Part shown: positions 18,752 to 27,169 of the stretch, in pieces
Layout of the letters: each line of letters opens with the position of its first letter
How positions within the stretch are numbered: position 1 is the stretch's first letter
Program-made: the position numbers and the translations under genes
Notes under the pieces: model-generated
Database searches by the model: none
What the model saw: only the letters and a program-made list of their open reading frames with translations
Told to the model about the DNA's origin: nothing
Source: an uncultured Ruegeria sp.
Lineage (GTDB): Bacteria; Pseudomonadota; Alphaproteobacteria; Rhodobacterales; Rhodobacteraceae
NCBI RefSeq assembly: GCF_947504215.1
Contig: NZ_CANNGO010000004.1
Coordinates: 272,264 to 336,263 of the forward strand
Direction: 5' to 3'
Length of the DNA stretch: 64,000 bases

Positions 18752-19505
18752 GGGCCTGTTCCAAAACACGGGCGACCGGCTGTTGCGCATACAGCGAAAC
18801 AACACTCCCGATGATGAACAGCGTTGGCGCCCTGAGCGCGGCCGTGCGTGCATCCGTGGCGATCCGGTCAAGGCGCGACAGCAGGCGGCATTCATCCGGG
18901 GTGGTTGCATTGCTGACGGCCAGAACCGGGGTAGACCCGGACAGGTTTTCAGTCATCAGACCCATGGCAATCTGGCCGATATTGGCGACGCCCATATAGA
19001 TCACAACCGTCGAGTCGGGATCAGCCAACCGCTTCCAGTCGAGATCAAGAACCTTGTCAGCCTGTCGATGCCCGGTGACAAACTGAACCGATGTTGCCAG
19101 ACCACGATGTGTCAAAGGCACTCCGGTCGAGCTGGAGGCTCCCTGCGCGGCCGTAATGCCAGGGGCATATTCGACTGCGACACCGCGCGCGATCAGATAC
19201 GCGGCCTCTTCCGAACCACGACCAAAAACCATCGGATCGCCGCCTTTCAGACGGGCCACATTGTGCCCAGCGCGGGCCTGTTCCAGCAAAATCTCGTTGA
19301 TGCGACCCTGCGGGACGGTGTGGCATTTCGGGGCTTTCCCAACGGGGATCAGCTGCGCCGCGTCCGCATGCAGGGCAAGGATGTCGTCCGAGACCAGACG
19401 ATCATAGACCACCACATCGGCCTGTTGCAGCATCCGCAGCGCGCGCAGGGTCAAAAGCTCGGGGTCACCTGGACCGGCACCGATCAGAAAAACCTTACCA
19501 CTCAT
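18744..19505 (-). CDS. nirE: NirE, uroporphyrinogen-III C-methyltransferase
   Basis: A 253-residue SUMT-type methyltransferase beginning MSGKVFLIGAGPGDPELLT, with the SAM-binding GAGPGDPE loop at the very N-terminus. The DRLVSDDIL, KGGDPMVFGRGSEEA and EYAPGITAAQGA blocks are present. It makes precorrin-2, the first committed precursor of haem d1; this dedicated copy is distinct from cobA/cysG. The start at 19505 is chosen over 19562 because the family begins at this methionine. An FNR-like box about 150 bp upstream probably drives nirECF-DLGHJN. Confidence 0.94.
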   Translation of the reverse strand: MSGKVFLIGAGPGDPELLTLRALRMLQQADVVVYDRLVSDDILALHADAAQLIPVGKAPKCHTVPQGRINEILLEQARAGHNVARLKGGDPMVFGRGSEEAAYLIARGVAVEYAPGITAAQGASSSTGVPLTHRGLATSVQFVTGHRQADKVLDLDWKRLADPDSTVVIYMGVANIGQIAMGLMTENLSGSTPVLAVSNATTPDECRLLSRLDRIATDARTAALRAPTLFIIGSVVSLYAQQPVARVLEQAHG

Positions 19506-19648
19506 GTGTAAACTCGCTTGTTCTGAATGTCTTCTGAACCCGAGATGTCCGGCAGATCCCATCTGCGGATCCGATGCGAAACTGGGACGTTGCTGGGTGA
19601 ACCGGGCGTGTCATGGTGTGAAGGTGGCGCAGTATCTGCGCAGCTTCC

Positions 19649-19662
19649 TTGACTAAAGTTAA
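19649..19662 (-). promoter_or_regulatory. FNR/NNR-type box upstream of nirE
   Basis: TTGACTAAAGTTAA matches TTGA-N6-TCAA at seven of eight positions and lies 56 bp beyond the cupredoxin stop, upstream of nirE. It keeps the TTGAC first half shared by the other boxes in this window. Confidence 0.55.
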
Positions 19663-19717
19663 GGAGCGCGGGATTTGCGACCGCGCCCCTTTGATCTTGC
19701 CAGTAGTTCGCCATTGG

Positions 19718-20125
19718 TCAGGGCTCGACCGTGATCATCCCGATCATGTTCTGTGTCTCCCAATGCGGCCCGCACAGGTAGTTCTGCGGACCGGGGGTAA
19801 GGAAGGTCATTTCCACAGATTCTTCCGGGAATAGCCGATCGCTTTCGGGTGCGCTTCCATCTTTCAACAGCACGCTGTGGCTGGTGCGTTTGTCCACGTT
19901 GACCCAGCGCACCGTGGCCCCTGCCTGCACCGTTAGGTCGGCGGGGCAAAAGTTGTACTTGTACATCAATACCAGCTCAGCCTCGTCAACCGATGACGAG
20001 GGCTGAGCGAACATCTCCAAATAGCGTTCTTCAGCCTCGGCGCAGACGGCAGCTGCGTCTTCATCCGCAGCAAATGCGGGGGTTGCGAACAACAGCAGAG
20101 AAGGAAGAAGCCGGTGGGGTTTCAT
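19718..20125 (-). CDS. periplasmic type-1 copper protein (cupredoxin)
   Basis: A 135-residue protein from the ATG at 20125, with signal peptide MKPHRLLPSLLLFATPAFA. The C-terminal half is a cupredoxin with a complete blue-copper ligand set: His in KRTSHSV, then Cys and His in YLCGPH and Met in TQNMIGM. An N-terminal acidic helix (VCAEAEERYLEMF) precedes it, and two extra Cys (in AAVCAE and YNFCPAD) could form a disulfide. It sits between the multihaem cytochrome and nirE. A role as soluble electron donor to NirS, in place of pseudoazurin or cytochrome c550, is inferred from fold and context. Confidence 0.82.
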   Translation of the reverse strand: MKPHRLLPSLLLFATPAFAADEDAAAVCAEAEERYLEMFAQPSSSVDEAELVLMYKYNFCPADLTVQAGATVRWVNVDKRTSHSVLLKDGSAPESDRLFPEESVEMTFLTPGPQNYLCGPHWETQNMIGMITVEP

Positions 20126-20150
20126 GGTCCATGTCTCCGTTCCGAAAATG

Positions 20151-20181
20151 GGTTGAGGCCGCATAGTCCGACCTCAATCCT
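20151..20181 (-). terminator. stem-loop after the multihaem cytochrome gene
   Basis: Arms GGGTTGAGG (20151-20159) and CCTCAATCC (20173-20181) pair with one G-U, and the minus strand continues with ATTTTC. It directly follows the cytochrome stop codon, so a weak terminator or mRNA 3'-end stabiliser is plausible. Confidence 0.4.
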
Positions 20182-21972
20182 TTATTGCTTGATCACGTTA
20201 ACAAAGGCGCTGTCGTCATCCAGCGCCAGGCTGGTATCCAGCGTCACGTGGTGGAATCGCGCGGCGGCAAAGTCATCGTGAATGGCAAAGCCAATGGTGT
20301 AGGTCTGGCCAGGTTCCAGTGGCACGTCACCGGGCGCGCCAGAGTTCAAAGGACGGGAAAACACCACGGTCCACGCACCTCCAGACAGCTCGGCCGACGC
20401 TGCAATCTCGCCTTCGTTGACCACACGCTGTTCCAACAGATAACCATTTGAGGCGCTGCCATCTGCATAGACGCGCATCAGGTCGAGGAATGTGCCATCC
20501 GTCAGGTACTGCTCGATCTGTGCTTCGGCTTGCAGCTTGTCCCAACCACCCAGCGCTTTGCCACGGCGGCCTTTGACTTCAACCTCGGTACGGCTTTCGC
20601 TGATGTATTTGGTCACCGTGTCCTGAGCCGTCATGCGACCCGCGACATCGCCATTGGCAGCAATTGCATCAGCCTCGGGCGCAAAGGGCATATAGGTGTT
20701 GTCAGCATGGCACGAGGCCCAGCAACCTACCTGGTCGCCCATCTCGATCCCGGTGCCGGTGATCATCATTGCAACCTTGATCTGGTTGTCCGGATCCATC
20801 TTGCCGCCATCGACGAACGGCACCGGGTTATGGCCCGCATCCGGCCACTGCAGACGGATATACAGATTTTCGTCGTCATGGGCTGCTTGTACAGTCGCAT
20901 CGATCACGCCGCGCTTGCCAGGGATCGGGGTCGGTTCCAATTCACCGCCAGCCACAATCTTGTTGCCGATCATATCCAGCTCTTTGGCGTGACAGGTGGT
21001 GCACTGGTCGCCCCCTTTGGTCAATGGGCGCGCGCCGCCGTGGAACTTGCCGTTCTGCACCCATTCAAACGAGGCCTGGCCGGGGTAGAATAGTTTCAGA
21101 TCCGCGCTGGCCACAGCCGTCCAGTCGATATCCGCACCGACGTCACTGCCACCACCGCTTGCGGGTGCTGCGGCCCCTTCACCAGTAGCGTTGGCGCGTT
21201 CTTCGGCCACTGCCGCGTCAACGGCAGCTGCGATCTGAGCCTGCACAGCCTCTTGTTGTGCTTGTTTCGCGGCTTTTTCGGCCTCGGCCGCAGCAACCTC
21301 TTTGGCTTCGATCCTCTCGAGGCTGGCCAGATACTCGGCAGGGATTTCGCGAATGAAGGCCGGGTTCGGGGCCTCAAGCTGCTCCAGATATTCTTCATCG
21401 GCCCGTTCACGGGCATCCGAATGTGCAATCCCCTTGTGACAGTCGATACAGGTCTGACCGACCTGCATGGCGTTCAGATGCTGCTGACGGGCGCGGGGCT
21501 TCTGAAACTCGGGCATCATAGATTCAAAGTCATGGCAGTTGCGGCATTCGCGTGAGTCGGTGGCTTTCATCCGCTCCCATTCGTTCATCGCCAGATGCAC
21601 GCGCTTGGCTTCGAATTTTTCGCGGGTGTTGATGGTGCCAACCATCTTTCCATAAAGCTCTTTCGAGGCCTTGATCTTGCGGATCATCTTATGGGTCCAG
21701 TCCTTGGGCACGTGGCAGTCGGAACAGACCGCGCCCACACCAGACCGGTTCACGTCATGGATCGTGCCTGTGTATTCCTCGTAGACGAAATCGCGCATCT
21801 CGTGGCACGAGACACAGAATTCCTTGGTGTTGGTGGCTTCCATGGCAGTGTTGAACCCGCCCCAGAAGATGATGCCAGCGGCAAAGGCCGCGGCGACCCC
21901 GGCTACGGGCATTCCCCAGAGGAAGTACCGTCGCCAGATCGGTTTTTTCTTTTCCGGTTCGGGCTGGGTCAT
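20182..21972 (-). CDS. NirT/NapC-type tetrahaem cytochrome fused to an ethylbenzene-dehydrogenase-like haem domain
   Basis: A 596-residue membrane-anchored multihaem protein. One N-terminal helix (residues about 17-40) is followed by four CxxCH sites: CVSCH (53), CSDCH (83), CRNCH (143) and CIDCH (175). This is the NapC/NirT pattern for quinol oxidation. An Ala/Glu/Lys-rich linker, probably coiled coil (about 215-262), leads to a second module. That module has a fifth site, CTTCH (324), then GCWASCHAD with C-x3-CH at 417-422, and ends like the EB_dh/cytochrome c-552 haem domain. It lies directly downstream of nirS, so it probably feeds electrons from quinol to NirS or the adjacent cupredoxin. 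Function is inferred; the domain assignment is by resemblance. Confidence 0.82.
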   Translation of the reverse strand: MTQPEPEKKKPIWRRYFLWGMPVAGVAAAFAAGIIFWGGFNTAMEATNTKEFCVSCHEMRDFVYEEYTGTIHDVNRSGVGAVCSDCHVPKDWTHKMIRKIKASKELYGKMVGTINTREKFEAKRVHLAMNEWERMKATDSRECRNCHDFESMMPEFQKPRARQQHLNAMQVGQTCIDCHKGIAHSDARERADEEYLEQLEAPNPAFIREIPAEYLASLERIEAKEVAAAEAEKAAKQAQQEAVQAQIAAAVDAAVAEERANATGEGAAAPASGGGSDVGADIDWTAVASADLKLFYPGQASFEWVQNGKFHGGARPLTKGGDQCTTCHAKELDMIGNKIVAGGELEPTPIPGKRGVIDATVQAAHDDENLYIRLQWPDAGHNPVPFVDGGKMDPDNQIKVAMMITGTGIEMGDQVGCWASCHADNTYMPFAPEADAIAANGDVAGRMTAQDTVTKYISESRTEVEVKGRRGKALGGWDKLQAEAQIEQYLTDGTFLDLMRVYADGSASNGYLLEQRVVNEGEIAASAELSGGAWTVVFSRPLNSGAPGDVPLEPGQTYTIGFAIHDDFAAARFHHVTLDTSLALDDDSAFVNVIKQ

Positions 21973-22065
21973 GTCCGGGCTCCGTTATGGCTGTTTTGGC
22001 CGCTGTGAACGGCAAGCTGATGAATTAGGCTGTTGGTTCGCCGGGACAGGACCCGGAAATCAAAG

Positions 22066-22092
22066 AAAGGGCGGGCGATGGGCCCGCCCTTT
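22066..22092 (-). terminator. rho-independent-type terminator of nirS
   Basis: Perfect 11-bp stem AAAGGGCGGGC (22066-22076) and GCCCGCCCTTT (22082-22092) with a 5-nt loop. On the minus strand the stem is followed by CTTTG. It lies 23 nt past the nirS stop, and probably limits read-through into the cytochrome gene. Confidence 0.75.
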
Positions 22093-22114
22093 CCGGTGTT
22101 AGGTTTCGAACCCG

Positions 22115-23791
22115 TCAGGTGACGTGATTCGACCGGTTGTAGACATTGAACTTGCCGGTCGGGGCATAGAGCCCGTCGATGCGGCCTATCTCTTCCAATG
22201 TCTTGGCGTCGAAGATCACGATCTGACCGTTGGGTTCTTTCGAATCCGACAGGTTCCACTTGGAGACCCAGACCTCGGTGCCATCCGCGTTGAATTCGAA
22301 GTGAACAGCAGCGCTGCCTTCGTCTTCGGTGATCTGGATGGTTTTCACGATCTCGCCAGTCTCTTTCGAGATGACCTGCACCGATTGCTGAACTTCGGGC
22401 TCGGGGTGCTTGGTCTGGTCCGCCCAGATGTAATCCGAGTTCGGGTGAGTCCGAACAAACAGGCCGGGTCCGTCGGTTTCGACCTCATAGCAAACCTTCC
22501 ACGCGTCATCGGGACGGTTTTCGGGGTCATTACCCCAGACTGTCACGGTGCCAACGCCCAGATGGGTCGTGCCTGCAACCGGACCGCAATTGGGATCTAT
22601 CCAGTTCGCCCCCGGACCGGGGTGCGGCAGCGCGGCCGTGTCAATCATCGCCTCCAGCTTGTGGGTTTCGGTATCGACAACCACCATCTTGTTCGACGCG
22701 TTTGCGGCGATCTGGAAATAGCGGCCAGTCGGATCGAAAAACCCGTCATGCAGGAATTTGGCGCTGTCGATCTTGTCGATGCGCAGGTTGTCCAGATCGG
22801 TGTAATCGACCTGCCACAACTGCCCCAGCTCCTTCACTGCGACGATCCAAGTGGGTTCGTTCGGCGTAGTGTAGATCGCTGCCACACGGGCCTCTTCCAC
22901 ATAGTCCCCGTCGACGTTCACGCCACGGGTCGATACGACCTTGACCGGCTCCATTGTCTGGGCGTCAACGATAGCGAAATGCGGTGGCCAGTAACCCCCA
23001 CCGATGACGTATTTTCCATCGCCGGAAACAGCAACGTCACGTGCGTCGTAGGCAATCTTGACCTCGGAAACCAACATGTTTTCCGGCGTCTGCCAGAGAT
23101 CGATCTTGGTCATCTTACCGTCGCGGCCCATCGTGTACCAGAATCGACCGGGATGCTCGGGCTCTGTGATCGAGTGATGCTCGGACGCTTTGAGAACGTG
23201 CACCGCATATCCGGTCGGGATGTGCGTCAGCACCTCTTTGGTGTCACCGTCGATCACGGCCACCTTGCCCACGTCCCGTTCGATAACAACAAAGAAGTTT
23301 TCCCAGTTGCGGCCATGCAGCGGCTCGGTCGGATAGTCGGCTTCTTCGACATAGACCTTCCGGGTTGCCTTCATCTGCTCAAGCGACATCTCTGGTGGCT
23401 TGGGGGCGTCCATCATAATGTATGTCGCCATGTCCTTGATTTCCTGCTCGGACATGATGTCCGAGAAGTTGTTCATGCCGCCCTCGGTTCCCCAGGCAAT
23501 GATCTTTTCAAGGCGTTCCTGCCCCAACTGAAGCGTCCCGCCTTCGGTCACGGTGCCGTCGGCTGCGGTCTTTTTCCAATGGGGTTCCAGGTTTTTACCT
23601 GTGGCGCCTTTGCGCAAAACACCATGACAGCCTGCGCATTGTTCAAAGTAAAGCTGCTTGGACGAGTCAAACGCTTCGTCGCTTAATGCTGGCTCTTCGG
23701 CTAAGGCTGGCGCAGCGACGCTGCCCAGCAACATTGCCAAACCGACCCCGAAGGCGCGGCCCGTTTTATTGTAGCTGATTCCAAGTGACAT
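22115..23791 (-). CDS. nirS: NirS, cytochrome cd1 nitrite reductase
   Basis: A 558-residue periplasmic enzyme reducing nitrite to NO. The ATG at 23791 has GGAG seven nt upstream and is preferred over the GTG two codons earlier. A Sec signal (cleavage after APALA) is followed by the cytochrome c domain with CAGCH (about residues 52-56). The eight-bladed d1 propeller holds NirS-typical segments such as GGYWPPHFAIVDAQTM, FLHDGFFDPTGRYF and ALPHPGPGANW. His residues in the propeller (HVLKASEHHS, HPGPGANW) fit active-site positions. It is preceded by a perfect FNR/NNR box and is divergent from nnrS. Confidence 0.97.
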   Translation of the reverse strand: MSLGISYNKTGRAFGVGLAMLLGSVAAPALAEEPALSDEAFDSSKQLYFEQCAGCHGVLRKGATGKNLEPHWKKTAADGTVTEGGTLQLGQERLEKIIAWGTEGGMNNFSDIMSEQEIKDMATYIMMDAPKPPEMSLEQMKATRKVYVEEADYPTEPLHGRNWENFFVVIERDVGKVAVIDGDTKEVLTHIPTGYAVHVLKASEHHSITEPEHPGRFWYTMGRDGKMTKIDLWQTPENMLVSEVKIAYDARDVAVSGDGKYVIGGGYWPPHFAIVDAQTMEPVKVVSTRGVNVDGDYVEEARVAAIYTTPNEPTWIVAVKELGQLWQVDYTDLDNLRIDKIDSAKFLHDGFFDPTGRYFQIAANASNKMVVVDTETHKLEAMIDTAALPHPGPGANWIDPNCGPVAGTTHLGVGTVTVWGNDPENRPDDAWKVCYEVETDGPGLFVRTHPNSDYIWADQTKHPEPEVQQSVQVISKETGEIVKTIQITEDEGSAAVHFEFNADGTEVWVSKWNLSDSKEPNGQIVIFDAKTLEEIGRIDGLYAPTGKFNVYNRSNHVT

Positions 23792-23853
23792 GATCACTCT
23801 CCATTTGCGTGGTGAGGCATGCCAGAACGTGCGGCAGGCGCGGCGTCCGCTCC

Positions 23854-23867
23854 TTGACCAAAGTCAA
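23854..23867. promoter_or_regulatory. FNR/NNR-type box upstream of nirS (nirS-nnrS intergenic region)
   Basis: TTGACCAAAGTCAA is a perfect TTGA-N6-TCAA palindrome centred about 69 bp before the nirS ATG. nnrS starts about 174 bp away on the other side. A degenerate site, TTTGGTTAAGTCAG at 23963-23976, lies about 65 bp before nnrS and could be its own weaker box. Confidence 0.75.
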
Positions 23868-24034
23868 CGAGAGGGGCGGAATCCCGCGAAGAAATCCCCT
23901 CATTTGTGCAAAAAAGACTGCAAAAAACCTGTGTTTTAAACACATATTTTCACCCTTTTGATTTTGGTTAAGTCAGGGGCAAAACCGCACTGCTAGGTCT
24001 GGACCACACAGATTCCGGACCAAGGACAGCAGCC

Positions 24035-25231
24035 ATGCCAGCGGCAATCACACGTATTTTTGCAGAGGGCTTTCGCATTTTTTTCCTGTTCGCCGGGCTC
24101 TACGGTTTGTTTGCTGGCGGCGCTTGGGGTTTGTGGTTGGTAATGCAGACCGGCGCTGCGCCCTTCGAGGCGGCGCCATATGCGATGACCCCACCGACGT
24201 GGCACGCTCACGAGATGATTTTTGGATATGCCGCCGCTGCGTTGGGCGGGTTCTTTTTAACCGCCGTCCCAAACTGGACCGGCAGCCCTGAGGCACGCGC
24301 AGGTTTTATCACTTTGGCCGCTACGCTTTGGCTCGCAGGGCGGCTTGCGATGTGGTTTTCGGCGTCTTTATCGCCGGGTGTGGTGGCTGTGATCGATCTG
24401 GCATTTGTGCCGGTTCTTGCTGCCAAGATCGCCAGCCAACTGATCCGTCGGCCAAAACCGCAGAACATGGTATTTCTGGCTCTGCTTACATTCATATGGC
24501 TCGCCAATCTGATGACCCACCTGGAATGGGTCGGTGCAACAGATGAGACGTTGCAGACCGGCTTGCGCGCCGGTCTGCTGACGCTTTGCGCCATGATCGC
24601 AATACTGGGTGGTCGGATCACACCGGCGTTTACCCGCAACGCGATGAAGCGGGCCGGTGAACCCGAGGCGGCCTGGCCGGTATCTGCCGCGCGTCTGGAC
24701 AAGCCGGCACTGGGGCTGGCCTTGGCCCTACCGCTGAGCGCTTTGGCAGTTGGCGCAACCGGTCTTACCGGCGTTCTGGCTCTGACGCTGGGAATAGTGC
24801 AAGCCACGCGAATGGCACGTTGGCGGGCGGGTTGGGCCCTGCGCCAGCCGATTCTGATTGCTCTGCATCTGGGTCTTGGCATGCTGTCACTGGGTCTGGT
24901 GCTATGGGGATCAGCAGTATTGGGCTATGGCAATGAAGTCGCCGCATTACACGTTCTTGGCATTGGCTGCGTTGGCGGCATGACCCTGGCCATGATGAGC
25001 CGCGCCGCGCTGGGTCATACGGGTCGAGCTTTGGTCGCGCCGCCGTCGATGGCCGCAGCTTATGGGTTGATGGCTGTTGCGGCTTTGCTCAGGTGGTTTG
25101 GATCAGGGTTAGATGCCGGTTACTTGACCGCAATGCTGGTGGCGGATGGGCTCTGGATTGCGGCCATCGCGCTGTACCTCATTGCCATGTGGCCCGCACT
25201 TACCGGATCGCGCTTGGCCTCGCAGCCCTGA
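24035..25231 (+). CDS. nnrS: NnrS, haem/copper membrane protein of NO metabolism
   Basis: A 398-residue integral membrane protein with about twelve hydrophobic helices. NnrS landmarks are PPTWHAHEMIFGY near residue 55 (likely haem-ligand His), FFLTAVPNWTG, GGRITPAFTRNAMKR and the C-terminal GCVGGMTLAMMSRAALGHTGR. NnrS proteins contain haem and copper and relieve nitrosative stress during denitrification. It is transcribed away from nirS and precedes norC, separated from it by 105 bp containing another box. Confidence 0.94.
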   Translation: MPAAITRIFAEGFRIFFLFAGLYGLFAGGAWGLWLVMQTGAAPFEAAPYAMTPPTWHAHEMIFGYAAAALGGFFLTAVPNWTGSPEARAGFITLAATLWLAGRLAMWFSASLSPGVVAVIDLAFVPVLAAKIASQLIRRPKPQNMVFLALLTFIWLANLMTHLEWVGATDETLQTGLRAGLLTLCAMIAILGGRITPAFTRNAMKRAGEPEAAWPVSAARLDKPALGLALALPLSALAVGATGLTGVLALTLGIVQATRMARWRAGWALRQPILIALHLGLGMLSLGLVLWGSAVLGYGNEVAALHVLGIGCVGGMTLAMMSRAALGHTGRALVAPPSMAAAYGLMAVAALLRWFGSGLDAGYLTAMLVADGLWIAAIALYLIAMWPALTGSRLASQP

Positions 25232-25259
25232 CAGGACGATTGGTTTCCTGCGGCCCGTC

Positions 25260-25273
25260 TTGACTTTCGTTAA
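25260..25273 (+). promoter_or_regulatory. FNR/NNR-type box upstream of norC
   Basis: TTGACTTTCGTTAA matches TTGA-N6-TCAA at seven of eight positions and is centred about 70 bp before the norC start. It is the likely activator site for norCBQDEF. Confidence 0.65.
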
Positions 25274-25336
25274 GGCAGTCGCGTCACCCCGTCTTCATTG
25301 TGCTTCTACTAGCTAATCGGCGCAAAGGAGAGCGCG

Positions 25337-25786
25337 ATGCGAGAAGTCATGACAAAGAGCATGGCTCGCAATATTTTCTATGGCGGGTCACTGTTCTTCA
25401 TTCTTATCTTTGTGGCCCTGTCGGCCCATTCCCATCTGTACATCGTCAATTCCGAGAACGCGGCGAAACTGGATGAGAGCGTCGTCCGGGGCAAACATAT
25501 CTGGGAAAAACACGCCTGCATCAACTGCCACACGATTCTGGGTGAAGGAGCTTACTTTGCACCCGAAGTTGGCAACGTGATGACACGTTGGGGCGTTCTG
25601 GACGACCCGGAATCGGCCTTTGAAGCCCTCAAAGGCTGGATGGAAGCGCAACCGACCGAAATTCCCGGTCGCCGACAGATGCCGCAATTCAACCTCAGCG
25701 ACGAAGAAATCCGCGATCTGACCAACTTCCTGATCTGGACAGACAATATCGACGCTCAGGGCTGGCCCCCGAATGAAGCGGGCTGA
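25337..25786 (+). CDS. norC: NorC, cytochrome c subunit of nitric oxide reductase
   Basis: A 149-residue protein with an AGGAG ribosome site six nt before the ATG. One N-terminal transmembrane anchor (IFYGGSLFFILIFVALSAHS) is followed by a periplasmic cytochrome c domain. The haem motif is CINCH, the conserved GEGAYFAPEVGN follows, and a Met in RRQMPQFNLSDEE is the expected axial ligand. NorC passes electrons from periplasmic donors to NorB. It is 15 nt upstream of norB. Confidence 0.96.
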   Translation: MREVMTKSMARNIFYGGSLFFILIFVALSAHSHLYIVNSENAAKLDESVVRGKHIWEKHACINCHTILGEGAYFAPEVGNVMTRWGVLDDPESAFEALKGWMEAQPTEIPGRRQMPQFNLSDEEIRDLTNFLIWTDNIDAQGWPPNEAG

Positions 25787-25801
25787 GAAGGGAACGGAGA
25801 A

Positions 25802-27169
25802 ATGAAATACGAATCCCAAAAAATCGCCTATGCCTACTTTGCCGTAGCGATGGGCCTTTTCGTGATCCAAGTGCTGGGCGGCCTGCTGGCAGGTTGGATC
25901 TATGTATCCCCCAATTTCCTGAGCGAGCTGCTGCCGTTCAACATCGTGCGGATGCTGCACACCAACGCGCTGATCGTCTGGTTGATCCTGGGCTTCTTTG
26001 GCGCGGCCTACTTCCTGATCCCGGAAGAAGCCGAGCGTGAGATACACTCGACCAAGCTGGCCTATCTGCAGCTGCTGATCCTTGTAGTCGGCACGCTGGG
26101 CGTGGTGCTGACCTATACGTTCAACTTGTTTGAAGGGAACTGGTTGCTGGGCAAAGAGGGGCGCGAGTTCCTTGAGCAACCCAAATGGGTCAAGGCCGGT
26201 ATCGTCGTGGCGGCGCTGATCTTCCTTTACAACGTGTCGATGACCGTTCTGAAGGGCAAGAAGACCGCGATCACCAACATCCTGTTGCTGGGTCTCTGGG
26301 GTCTGGCGCTGCTGTTCCTGTTTGCCTTCTACAATCCGGGCAACCTGTCCTTGGACAAGCAATACTGGTGGTATGTTGTTCACCTGTGGGTCGAAGGTGT
26401 CTGGGAACTGATCATGGCCTCGATTCTGGCCTACCTGATGCTGAAGCTGACAGGTGTGGACCGCGAAATAGTCGAGAAATGGCTCTATGTCATTGTCGCC
26501 GCCGCGCTGTTCTCAGGCATCTTGGGAACCGGCCACCACTACTACTGGATCGGTACCCCCGGTTACTGGCAGTGGATTGGATCGATCTTTTCAAGCCTCG
26601 AAGTGATCCCGTTCTTTGCGATGATGGCCTTTGCCTTCGTCATGGTTTGGAAGGGTCGTCGGGACCACCCCAACAAGGCTGCGCTGCTGTGGTCGCTGGG
26701 CTGTGCCACGCTGGCTTTCTTCGGTGCCGGTGTCTGGGGATTCCTGCACACGCTGCACGGGGTTAATTACTATACCCACGGCACACAGATCACCGCGGCC
26801 CACGGTCACCTGGCCTTCTACGGTGCCTATGTCTGCCTCAACCTGGCGATCTTCAGCTATGCAATGCCGATCCTGAAAAACCGGGATCCGTATAATCAGG
26901 TGCTGAACATGGGATCCTTCTGGCTGATGACCAGCGGCATGGTCTTTATGACGTTCGTGCTGACCTTTGGTGGAACCGTTCAAACGCATATGCAGCGGGT
27001 GATCGGTGATTACTTCATGGACGTGCAGGATCAGATCGCGATCTTTTACTGGATGCGCTTTGGATCTGGTCTGGTCGTGGTCCTTGGCGCGCTGTTGTTC
27101 ATGTACGCCATCTGGGTGCCCCGGAAAGAGATCATCGAACCTGGTGCCGCTGAAACCCCTGCGGAGTGA
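25802..27169 (+). CDS. norB: NorB, catalytic subunit of nitric oxide reductase
   Basis: A 455-residue haem-copper-oxidase-family protein with twelve transmembrane helices, reducing 2 NO to N2O. Metal-ligand histidines are visible in MLHTNALIVW (haem b), VVHLWVEGVWE (FeB, with the NorB-specific Glu), GTGHHYYWIG (FeB) and AHGHLAFYGAYV (haems b3 and b). It lacks a quinol-oxidase N-terminal extension, so it is the cytochrome-c-dependent cNOR type, in line with the adjacent norC. Its stop codon overlaps the norQ start. Confidence 0.97.
   Translation: MKYESQKIAYAYFAVAMGLFVIQVLGGLLAGWIYVSPNFLSELLPFNIVRMLHTNALIVWLILGFFGAAYFLIPEEAEREIHSTKLAYLQLLILVVGTLGVVLTYTFNLFEGNWLLGKEGREFLEQPKWVKAGIVVAALIFLYNVSMTVLKGKKTAITNILLLGLWGLALLFLFAFYNPGNLSLDKQYWWYVVHLWVEGVWELIMASILAYLMLKLTGVDREIVEKWLYVIVAAALFSGILGTGHHYYWIGTPGYWQWIGSIFSSLEVIPFFAMMAFAFVMVWKGRRDHPNKAALLWSLGCATLAFFGAGVWGFLHTLHGVNYYTHGTQITAAHGHLAFYGAYVCLNLAIFSYAMPILKNRDPYNQVLNMGSFWLMTSGMVFMTFVLTFGGTVQTHMQRVIGDYFMDVQDQIAIFYWMRFGSGLVVVLGALLFMYAIWVPRKEIIEPGAAETPAE

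Noticed and set aside
22124..23686. Long plus-strand open frame of 520 codons across nirS
   Set aside because: It is a shadow of nirS caused by high GC codon bias.
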